Shown here piece by piece: positions 1-5,135 of a DNA stretch of 5,763 nt. The notes under the pieces were generated by a model. That model worked only from the letters and a program-made list of their open reading frames with translations, was not told where the DNA came from and did no database searches. Origin of the DNA: Candidatus Competibacteraceae bacterium (lineage in GTDB: Bacteria > Pseudomonadota > Gammaproteobacteria > Competibacterales > Competibacteraceae); the NCBI GenBank assembly GCA_020445005.1, contig JAGRHM010000268.1, forward strand, positions 1-5,763, written 5' to 3'. Position 1 is the stretch's first letter, and the number at the start of each line of letters is the position of its first letter. The position numbers and the translations under genes were made by a program.

Positions 1-239
1 GCGTTGGGCGCTTCATCGAGGCGTTGCGGTAAGCGCGCTGGGGTCAACACCCAGGAGGCATTGTCCCCCTCGGCGTCATCGTGATCGCCGTTCAGGCGCA
101 TTTCTGCGGCGACGCTCAAGGGCCAGCCAAGGCAGGCGACCGCCAGCAGGCACACGATGGAACACGGGAGAAAAGATCGGCGGATCGGGTGGTTATAGCG
201 CGTGGAGAACCCGAATCGTGGAGACTGATGCTGTTTCAT
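1..239 (-). CDS. TonB-dependent outer-membrane receptor, N-terminal part (cut by window edge)
   Basis: Only the first 79 codons are in the window; the gene continues past base 1. The ATG at 239 follows a GAGG 9 nt upstream (249-252). The product begins with a long basic n-region (about 21 residues) and then a hydrophobic stretch (about residues 23-43). A likely signal peptidase site lies after VAA (residues 43-45). After a short acidic linker comes SWVLTPARLPQRLDEAPN (residues 62-79), which matches the start of the plug domain of TonB-dependent receptors (the usual pattern is V-x-T-A-T-R-x-x-Q-x-x-x-x-A-P). Such receptors import siderophores, cobalamin or other large substrates across the outer membrane using TonB energy. 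The substrate cannot be told from this fragment, and I see no cobalamin-riboswitch box upstream. The Hpt gene lies 111 bp upstream on the same strand. Family call fairly sure, subfamily unknown. Confidence 0.75.
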   Translation of the reverse strand, partial: MKQHQSPRFGFSTRYNHPIRRSFLPCSIVCLLAVACLGWPLSVAAEMRLNGDHDDAEGDNASWVLTPARLPQRLDEAPN

Positions 240-350
240 CACAATAATCCTCAATAACCCACGCCCACCACCGACCCGCTGACAAGGGGTCAGTCGAAGG
301 CATAAAGGGTCACCGCGTTATGATGAAACCCAATGAATGTCTGGATACGA
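240..350. other. Intergenic gap between Hpt and TonB-receptor genes
   Basis: The gap separates two minus-strand genes. It holds a short perfect inverted repeat, CTGAC (279-283) and GTCAG (289-293), with a 5-nt loop. There is no T-run after it on either strand, so it does not look like a rho-independent terminator. No convincing -35/-10 pair was found for the receptor gene, so read-through from the Hpt gene is possible. Confidence 0.3.
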
Positions 351-752
351 TCAGGGTACCGCGCCGACCGCAGGCCTGTTTACAACCTGCAGCCGTCTTT
401 CCCACTCTTCAAGGGGAATGGCCAAAAACTCGTCAAACGCGCGTTCCAACGCCTGGCCGGCCGCTGCCAAGGTGTCTGTCGAATCCCGGGCCAGAATACT
501 CGCTTCCAATTGGCGCGCCGCCTCGGCAATCCGTTCCACGCCCAGATAACCGCTGCCGGATTGCAAACGGTGCGCCCGCTGGCGAATGGTTTCCCAATCC
601 GGGGGGATCGCCGCCGCAGCCCGCGCCAGCACAGTCCGTTCCTCGGGTAGCTTAGCTCGGTACTGTTCGACCAACACCTGGACCAAAGCGGGGTCACCGC
701 GACAGGCAGCCAAGGCGGTCTCTATATTAAGCACAACCGGCACCGTTTGCAT
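351..752 (-). CDS. Stand-alone Hpt (histidine phosphotransfer) domain protein
   Basis: The product is a 133-residue, single-domain cytoplasmic protein of mostly helical character. HPt domains relay phosphate between a receiver domain of a hybrid kinase and a terminal response regulator. The signature is at residues 59-71, with H61 as the probable phosphoacceptor, L63, a Gly/Ser-rich turn and G71. The common Lys-Gly after the His-x-Leu is Gln-Ser here. The preceding segment (LNIETALAACRGDPALV) is typical of the first helices of the family. I chose the ATG at 752 because it leaves a normal short lead before helix 1, although it has no clear Shine-Dalgarno. A TTG at 812 in the same frame has AGAGG 5 nt upstream and would add 20 residues. 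No kinase or receiver gene is in the window, so its partner is unknown. The broken protease gene is divergent upstream. Confidence 0.8.
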   Translation of the reverse strand: MQTVPVVLNIETALAACRGDPALVQVLVEQYRAKLPEERTVLARAAAAIPPDWETIRQRAHRLQSGSGYLGVERIAEAARQLEASILARDSTDTLAAAGQALERAFDEFLAIPLEEWERRLQVVNRPAVGAVP

Positions 753-888
753 AGCGGGTGTTCGATCCGTGAAAAGTGAACAAAGTTTATGGAGAACTCC
801 ACCGGAATTCAACCCGTCCTCTACGCCTCATTCAGGAGAGAGTAACATCACGCTTTATGCATCGACCTTGGCCTCGGGTAAGACGCTT
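753..888. promoter_or_regulatory. Divergent intergenic region between Hpt and the CPBP pseudogene
   Basis: This spacer must hold the start signals of the leftward Hpt gene and the rightward protease gene. A good Shine-Dalgarno (AGGAG, 834-838) faces right. Counting on, ATC at 847 is in the protease frame at ideal spacing, while the nearby ATG at 857 is in another frame. No clear promoter pair was recognised on either strand. The TTG and GTG alternatives for the two flanking genes also fall here. Confidence 0.3.
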
Positions 889-1730
889 ATGGGACTCACT
901 GTATTGTTATTCGCGGGCAGACTGTTGTTTTGGATGGGGCTGAGGTTTGGCCAACGGGGGTGGCCACTCAGTGGAGGGAGCCTGCTCCTCATCCCGTTTG
1001 CCGGGATGGTGGCCAGCGGCAGCATCGCGCCGGCGATCCTTCCGGTACTGGCCAGTGTGGGGGTCCTGGCTTAGGCGCTCAAAAGGCAGCGCTGTCCGAC
1101 CGGCGCCCTTCAGATCGCCGCCGGGCTGGTTTATCTCGTCATCGTCTTGGCTTTGGGATTCCGCCAGTTTCCAGGGCTGACGCCTTTCTCTTTGTTGGAC
1201 GTTAGCGGAAAAGCGGTCCTGTTTCCCCCAGAGAAGCTGCTGCTGCTCGCCCTGGTCCCCCCCTTAGTGCTGACGCCGCTCCGGCCCGACCAGTGGCAAT
1301 GGGGTCGCGAACAACCCGGTACAACCTTCGCGGTGGCGTTACCGGTGACGCTCCTGGTGCTGATTCCTCTCGCTCTTTTCCTGGAACACATGCGTCCGGG
1401 TTGGACCCACGCGCCGATCCCCGTGCGGGTTTATGGCCTCGCCTATCATTTTTTGTTTGTCTGCGTCCTGGAAGAAAGTTTTTTTCGGGGGATCGTGCAA
1501 ACCCTCTGCATGCGCTGGGCGCGTCACTGGGGCAGGTCGTCTCACGCCGATGGATGGGGCCTGATCGTCGCCAGCCTCTTCTTCGGGGGCGTTCATGCGG
1601 GGGGCAGCCTGACTTTCGTACTTCTGGCGACGCTGGCGGGCTTTGCCTATGGCCTGGTTTACTACGTAAAACAGGACGCATCGATTATGCCGTTTTCCTC
1701 CACTTCGCCGTCAATACCGTTCATCAGCTA

Positions 1731-1747
1731 GTGGGTCACTTGCTTTG
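1731..1747 (+). repeat. Left terminal inverted repeat of the MITE
   Basis: GTGGGTCACTTGCTTTG, directly after the TA at 1729-1730. It pairs with 1827-1843 with a single mismatch (C1739 opposite A1835). Confidence 0.88.
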
Positions 1748-1826
1748 CTTATCGCCATTATTTTTCCTGCTTATCTGGTTAATTTTTTGATAATATTAAT
1801 ATTTACTATTCATTAACAGCAGCTTT

Positions 1827-1843
1827 CAAAGCAAATGACCCAC
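1827..1843 (-). repeat. Right terminal inverted repeat of the MITE
   Basis: CAAAGCAAATGACCCAC, followed by the second TA copy at 1844-1845. It is the reverse complement of the left end apart from one base. Confidence 0.88.
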
Positions 1844-1976
1844 TAGCGTTTGCGGCGCTCCCCGTCGCTGCTTAAGGGGCATTGCGTTTCCAGCAAAACT
1901 GGTTTGCGAGCCGCTGTCCAGCCGGCCTTTTGCCGATCCACCCCCCGGGAAAGGGGCTTTACATCGATACCCTGCG

Positions 1977-2001
1977 TCAAAAGAGGCGGGTTTGTACCCG
2001 C
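1977..2001 (-). terminator. Rho-independent terminator of the PAS/HTH gene
   Basis: Read on the minus strand, a perfect 6-bp GC-rich stem (GCGGGT, ACAA loop, ACCCGC; bases 2001-1986) is followed by CTCTTTTG. It begins 35 nt after the stop codon of the leftward gene. On the plus strand no T-run follows, so it acts only on leftward transcription. The rest of the gap 1876-2036 contains no gene that I can support. Confidence 0.7.
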
Positions 2002-2036
2002 GCTGAGTGTGTTGTGCAGATACGCACTGCGCAGGG

Positions 2037-3140
2037 TTAACGGGGCTTCTTGCGGGGCGGTGGGGTGGGGCTGGCATCCTTCTTGGCCGCCTGGGTCGTT
2101 GATTTGCGGGGTGGGGATTGCGCCGGTTTATTCCGTGCGATCCGGCGAGCGGGCTTTTGATGGGGAATAGAAGGGGTGGGGGTGGGCGAGGGCGATGCAT
2201 CCGGTACGGTGGCGGTCCAGGATTTCATGGTCGCCAAGTCGACCTGTTCAAGGCGCGCCTGCTGCGCCACCAGCTCCCGGTACTGATCCCAGGTTTCCCG
2301 CGGTTTCTCAAACAAAACCCGTAACAAGGTACGGGTGAGCGCCTGGACCTGATCGCTGGCCGGGTTGCCGTGCGCCCAGGTATAGCCTGAGCGGCGCTCC
2401 ACGCCCATCCATAACGCCAACTCCGTAAACGTCACGTCCAATCCACGATGGGTGCGGAGCGCCTCCTGTAAATCCGCCGGTTGCGCGCCCAACTGCACCA
2501 GCTCCGGCAGGGCATCCAATAACCGTAGATGGAGCGCGGTGGTGCGGCTGGGAATCGGCGTCGTCGACTGGCGACGCCAGGCGTACCACGTCACTGCTGA
2601 GATGGCCAACATCTCGCAGAGCCGGTTGACCCCCAGGCCAAGTTTATGACGCAGCGGATCGAGATCCTGCCCGCACAAGAGCCGGTCGGTGGGGATCAGG
2701 GGCGGTGAGCGGTCGTCCGCGGTCGGGTCAGGCGGACGATTGGCCGGTGGTTCCGACCAGACAATCAGACGGGGACGGTCCGGGCTGAGGGCGCGGGGGA
2801 GCGCGAATCCAGTCAGTCGACAGGGTTGCGTGTCTCCCCCGCGCCGCCAGGCATCCGGCCAGGATTGCGGTGTGCTGCGTTGTGGCAAGGCATCAATCCG
2901 GCGCTGGGTCATCAGGCTATCGGTGACATAGGTGGTGAGCCGAGTGCCGACGGCCTGTTGGGGGGCCACGCCAATCGCTTCCGACGCGGCCTGGTTGAGA
3001 TACCAGATGGCGCCTTCCAAAGAGAGTTCAAAGGCCGGGGCCGGGAGATGTTGCATCGTGGTATCCAACAAGGAGACCAGACGCGCCACGTCCTCCAGGC
3101 TGCTCAACAGAAGCTGGGTGAGGTTTTCCAGAGAGGCCAT
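2037..3140 (-). CDS. PAS-like, double helix-turn-helix protein with basic tail; probable regulator
   Basis: The product has 367 residues and no signal peptide or membrane segment. Residues about 25-130 read like a PAS sensor domain (helix, then FELSLEGAIWYLNQAASEAIG, the usual strand, turn and N-x-A-A pattern). A Pro/Asp-rich linker (about 131-150) follows. Residues about 160-190 hold a helix-turn-helix-like segment (VNRLCEMLAISAVTWYAWRR). A second one (about 236-275, FTELALWMGVERRSGYTW) has a similar Trp/Tyr ending, so the two may be related copies. From about 314 to the end the chain is Pro, Ser, Thr, Lys and Arg only in long runs, a disordered basic tail that could touch DNA. The ATG at 3140 is the only ordinary start after the in-frame TAA upstream; it lacks a Shine-Dalgarno, and Met29 is an alternative. 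It is divergent from the conjugation operon. I infer a ligand-sensing transcription regulator; no named family is recognised. Confidence 0.8.
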   Translation of the reverse strand: MASLENLTQLLLSSLEDVARLVSLLDTTMQHLPAPAFELSLEGAIWYLNQAASEAIGVAPQQAVGTRLTTYVTDSLMTQRRIDALPQRSTPQSWPDAWRRGGDTQPCRLTGFALPRALSPDRPRLIVWSEPPANRPPDPTADDRSPPLIPTDRLLCGQDLDPLRHKLGLGVNRLCEMLAISAVTWYAWRRQSTTPIPSRTTALHLRLLDALPELVQLGAQPADLQEALRTHRGLDVTFTELALWMGVERRSGYTWAHGNPASDQVQALTRTLLRVLFEKPRETWDQYRELVAQQARLEQVDLATMKSWTATVPDASPSPTPTPSIPHQKPARRIARNKPAQSPPRKSTTQAAKKDASPTPPPRKKPR

Positions 3141-3490
3141 GCTTGGAGCGAACGAGGAGGTCGAAACAGGCCATTGAGCGCGTATTGTCGAATAAACATT
3201 TGATTATTATGGCATAAATCTGCAAAAACCGCGTCGAAAAACCGGCGCGGATCAAAATATAAAGGGTCGCTGTCCACTCGGCGCTGCGAATCCACGCGGA
3301 GTCGGGTGGGCGGGCGAATCCCGTCGTTACGCCAGCCCTTCTTCACCCGGTGCAGTCATCCGGTTTCTATAACGGAATTCCACGCATTATAGCTAAATAT
3401 ACAAGCAGGAGGCGCACCCTTTGATCGTTCGGGAATTCGACCCGTTAGCTGCTGCGTTAGCTGCCGTCCATCATGCTAAATCTTCAATAA
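3141..3490. other. Divergent intergenic region, GC-rich half
   Basis: About 350 bases without a secure gene. It holds the 5' side of the leftward PAS/HTH gene, including a perfect TATAAT read leftward (3391-3386) that lacks a recognisable -35 box. Two imperfect copies of AAAAACCG-CG lie at about 3224-3250. A doubled GTTAGCTGC (3444-3452, 3456-3464; 12-base period) lies within the possible short ORF at 3421. No RNA gene or attachment site was recognised. Confidence 0.35.
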
Positions 3491-3498
3491 GTTACTAA
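3421..3498 (+). CDS. Possible 25-residue short ORF (or gene remnant)
   Basis: TTG at 3421 is preceded by a full AGGAGG (3407-3412) with ideal 8-nt spacing, which is stronger than the site of any surrounding gene. The frame runs to TAA at 3496-3498 and gives a 25-residue peptide beginning MIVREFDPLAAALAAVHHAK. The sequence turns AT-rich right at its end, so it may be the stub of a longer gene cut by rearrangement, a leader peptide, or chance. No homologue is recognised. Nothing but the ribosome site supports it. Confidence 0.25.
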   Translation: MIVREFDPLAAALAAVHHAKSSISY

Positions 3499-3610
3499 AA
3501 AAATTTAACTTTAAATACTAAGCAAATAATTATCAAAAAATACTTGAAAAAAGATTTAAGTTTTCTATCATAGAAAATATTTATACAATCTAATGTAATC
3601 CTTATTGAGA
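3491..3610 (+). promoter_or_regulatory. AT-rich control region ahead of the conjugation operon
   Basis: Only 18 of the bases 3491-3600 are G or C, against GC-rich genes on both sides. A candidate sigma70 promoter is TTGAAA (3544-3549), a 16-nt spacer and TATCAT (3566-3571). A perfect 7-bp-arm palindrome TTTTCTA-TCA-TAGAAAA (3561-3577) covers the -10 box, as a repressor operator would. A second inverted pair, AAGTTA (3489-3494) and TAACTT (3506-3511), lies upstream. Such islands are common targets of nucleoid proteins and of element-encoded regulators. The promoter and operator calls are by eye. Confidence 0.45.
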
Positions 3611-3612
3611 TC

Positions 3613-3635
3613 GCCTAAGTGATCTTAGCCGGAGG
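3613..3635 (+). promoter_or_regulatory. Hairpin plus Shine-Dalgarno ahead of the PilL-like gene
   Basis: GCCTAAG (3613-3619) and CTTAGCC (3624-3630) pair at 6 of 7 positions around a TGAT loop and abut GGAGG (3631-3635). The Shine-Dalgarno sits 6 nt before ATG 3642 and decides this start over the out-of-frame ATG at 3638. The hairpin could modulate ribosome access, but it is short. Confidence 0.4.
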
Positions 3636-3641
3636 CCATGC

Positions 3642-4106
3642 ATGACCCGAGTGATCTACCTGGGGTTTGCGGCGGTGTTGGTATTGCCGAACGCGCACGC
3701 GGCCCCACGTCTGTACGACGGCTACGCCCTGATTGACGAAGCGCCTGTAGCCACCGATCTGGCCCAGACGGTCTATCGCACCGTCCAAGGCCCCACCGTA
3801 GGTCAAGGGCTATACGAACTGCTGACCGGCACCGGCTATCGACTGGCTGAGCCCCGGGCTGCCGATCCGGCGATCGAGCGGCTGTACGTCCAACCGTATC
3901 CCGAAGCCCAGCGGGAGGTCGGCCCGGTCGAACTGGGGGTCGCCCTGGAGCGCCTCGCCGGCCCGGCTTGGCGACTGGTGGTCGATCCGGTGAACCGGCT
4001 CGTGAGTTTCGAGCGCCGCCCGCTGTACCGGCCTACACCCGCGCCCACGCCTGCGCCGCCGAGCGAGGTCGTCGAAGTCGCCGAACCGGAGGATTCTTCG
4101 TTATGA
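3642..4106 (+). CDS. PilL N-terminal-like protein of a GI-type conjugative element
   Basis: The product has 154 residues with a signal peptide (residues 1-20, cleavage after AHA). The mature part follows the pattern of the conjugative-region PilL N-terminal family (TIGR03748). It has a Y-x-L-I-D-E start (about 28-33), TVGQGLYELLTGTGYRL (52-68), an A-D-P-A segment leading to LYVQPYP (81-87), then VELGVALERLAGPAWRLVVD (96-115) and a final strand near NRLVSF. The C-terminus is a Pro/Thr-rich spacer (130-140) with an acidic end. In integrative conjugative elements this exported protein is encoded at the start of the transfer cluster and is thought to belong to the envelope apparatus or its associated type IV pilus. 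GGAGG 6 nt upstream fixes the start. Its TGA overlaps the next ATG (ATGA at 4103-4106), so it heads a coupled operon. No full-length PilL or secretin is attached. Confidence 0.78.
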   Translation: MTRVIYLGFAAVLVLPNAHAAPRLYDGYALIDEAPVATDLAQTVYRTVQGPTVGQGLYELLTGTGYRLAEPRAADPAIERLYVQPYPEAQREVGPVELGVALERLAGPAWRLVVDPVNRLVSFERRPLYRPTPAPTPAPPSEVVEVAEPEDSSL

Positions 4107-4321
4107 AACGATGCGCCGTCCCGCTCCTTCTCAGCCTTTTCGGACTCAGCGGTTGCCCGACCGTCCCGGTCGCCCCCAACGCCTCCGCCTCCACTTTCGA
4201 GGGCTGCCGCTACCCCGAACGCGATCTCACCATCCCTTGGGCGCAGCGCGTTTATTGGTGTCGTCCGGATCACCCGCGCGCCTCGGAAGCGGCCTTTTGC
4301 GTCGGAGATGCCTGTCGATGA
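4103..4321 (+). CDS. Small cysteine-rich lipoprotein in the conjugation operon
   Basis: The product has 72 residues with a lipoprotein signal: MKRC basic start, hydrophobic core PLLLSLFGL, and lipobox LSGC with the lipidated Cys at 18. The mature part is only about 55 residues and carries four more Cys (35, 53, 66, 71), enough for two disulfides if exported to the periplasm. The start has GGAGG (4088-4092) 10 nt upstream and overlaps the previous stop by four bases. Its own TGA overlaps the next ATG (ATGA, 4318-4321). The reading frame is fixed by these two overlaps and the clean lipobox, although the product is short. Position suggests a small envelope component of the transfer machine, possibly on the outer membrane. 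I do not recognise a named family. Confidence 0.75.
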   Translation: MKRCAVPLLLSLFGLSGCPTVPVAPNASASTFEGCRYPERDLTIPWAQRVYWCRPDHPRASEAAFCVGDACR

Positions 4322-5124
4322 ACGCTGCCCATTCCCTCACGCGCGGCATCGCCACCGCGCTGCTGGCGCTGCCCCTGGCTGCAGCCGCGGCATCGCCGGT
4401 CACGGCGACCGCCCTGGACTACACCCAAGTCACTGAGGCCGATTTGGCCGACCACTGGAGCTTGGAACAAGCCGACATCCGGCGCTACCGCAACTACATG
4501 GCGCGGGAAGGCCGATTCTTCTATGCGCACCTCGATCCCATCATGGTGCTGGGGATCATCGAGACCGACCCCCAACGCCAAGCGCGCTACGCCGAGCAGT
4601 ACTTAATGGCGGAGCGGCAACGCATCAAAGCGCAGACCGCCTTCGCCCAAGCCGTGGGCGCGGCGCAATTCCGGTTATTCGGCAAGGAAAAATATGTGGA
4701 CTTTTCGCGGCTGCCGCAAGCGGCCGCTTCCATGCCGTCCCACCCGCCCGCGCCGGATTCGGCGCCGCGCCCGGCGATCCGGTCCTTGCCGCGCCTCGAT
4801 CCGGCCGGGTTGCAGGCGGGCGACACGGTGGATGTGCTCGTCGACGCCGCGTGTCAAGCCGGGTGCTTTGACCGCCTGCGGACGCTGGTGCAGACCCCCG
4901 ATGTCCACGTCCTGCTCTATGGACGGGATTTTCCGGATGCAGCGGCGCTGGTCACCTGGCTGGAAGCGGGCCTGGCGTCGTGGACGGAGGCGGAACGCCA
5001 GACGGCGGCCACGCGCATTCAACCGCGCCATTTCGATCCGGTGGTGTTCGCGGATATCGCAAGCGCGCCCGCACCCTTGGTTCTGGTGCGCCGCAACGGC
5101 CAGCTCGTGGGACGGCTGCCTTGA
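4318..5124 (+). CDS. Integrating conjugative element protein, TIGR03759 (PFL_4693)-like
   Basis: The product has 268 residues with a signal peptide (about 1-26, Ala-rich cleavage region). After it comes a helical part (about 40-130) with the family pattern: W-x-L, then R-R-Y-R-N-Y-M near 55-61, LDPIMVLGIIE (72-82) and a long charged helix RYAEQYLMAERQRIK. A Pro-rich linker (about 137-152) leads to a C-terminal domain with a beta strand VDVLVDAAC (171-179), a CxxxC pair (C179, C183) and HVLLYG. It closes with PLVLVRRNGQLVGRL (253-267), which is reminiscent of a thioredoxin-like fold. The family occurs only in conjugative elements; its exact role is not known, and a periplasmic assembly or redox function is inference. 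ATG 4318 has GGAGA 9 nt upstream and overlaps the lipoprotein stop. Upstream in-frame starts would erase the signal peptide and overlap the lipoprotein gene. Confidence 0.8.
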   Translation: MNAAHSLTRGIATALLALPLAAAAASPVTATALDYTQVTEADLADHWSLEQADIRRYRNYMAREGRFFYAHLDPIMVLGIIETDPQRQARYAEQYLMAERQRIKAQTAFAQAVGAAQFRLFGKEKYVDFSRLPQAAASMPSHPPAPDSAPRPAIRSLPRLDPAGLQAGDTVDVLVDAACQAGCFDRLRTLVQTPDVHVLLYGRDFPDAAALVTWLEAGLASWTEAERQTAATRIQPRHFDPVVFADIASAPAPLVLVRRNGQLVGRLP

Positions 5125-5135
5125 GGTCGCTCGCG

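Larger units (their letters stand above)
1731..1843. mobile_element. MITE-like element, 113 bp, TA target duplication
   Basis: A short non-coding element with 17-bp terminal inverted repeats (16/17 matching) and an AT-rich interior (20 G/C in the 79 bases 1748-1826) sits in GC-rich coding sequence. It is flanked by TA on both sides (1729-1730 and 1844-1845). Deleting 1731-1845 joins CAG-CTA to GCG-TTT and restores the protease frame through to TAA 1873, which confirms both ends and the 2-bp TA duplication. TA duplication is the habit of IS630/Tc1-mariner transposases, so a related full-length element probably mobilised it; no transposase gene is in the window. A 12-bp palindrome (AATATTAATATT, 1792-1803) lies near the centre. 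Confidence 0.85.
889..1875 (+). pseudogene. CPBP-family intramembrane protease, broken by stop, frameshift and insertion
   Basis: The remains encode a multi-pass membrane protein of the CPBP (CAAX protease/bacteriocin-processing, Abi) family of intramembrane glutamic peptidases. The active-site motifs are present in order: EESFFRG (codons from 1471), FGGVHAG (His codon 1594) and HFAVN (from 1701, in another frame). Three lesions are visible. First, TAG at 1072-1074, probably from TGG (Trp). Second, loss of one base near 1665, so that VYY is followed by KTGRIDYAV in the +2-shifted frame. Third, a MITE at 1731-1843. Repairing all three gives one frame of 291 codons ending at TAA 1873-1875, a normal length for the family. 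The start is uncertain: ATG 889 is the first ordinary in-frame start, but the Shine-Dalgarno at 834-838 points to an ATC at 847. In-frame TTG (868) and GTG (769) also exist. The third motif cannot be made as it stands, so the gene is very probably inactive. Confidence 0.88.

Noticed and set aside
279..293. CTGAC/GTCAG hairpin as a terminator after the Hpt gene.
   Set aside because: Only 5 bp of stem and no T-run on either strand.
586..1074. Reading the first part of the protease frame as a separate 162-residue gene starting at 586.
   Set aside because: Residues before about 770 are the shadow of the Hpt gene; the real coding signal starts near 847-889 and continues past the TAG in the same frame.
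1787..1816. Outward promoter inside the MITE (TTGATA, then AT-rich sequence).
   Set aside because: No -10 box at a suitable distance.
1826..2200. Minus-strand 124-codon frame covering the PAS/HTH 3' end, the terminator and the right end of the MITE.
   Set aside because: It crosses a terminator and a mobile-element end and is Pro/Arg-rich, so it is a composition artefact.
302..3268. ATAAAGGGTC at 302-311 and again at 3259-3268.
   Set aside because: A 10-base match between two sites is expected by chance in a window of this size; no extended similarity around it.
3104..3346. Minus-strand 80-codon frame from GTG 3346, overlapping the PAS/HTH start; its first part looks somewhat protein-like (LYFDPRRFFDAVFADL).
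   Set aside because: No Shine-Dalgarno, overlap with a better gene, codon third positions lose their GC bias in the second half, and no family recognised.
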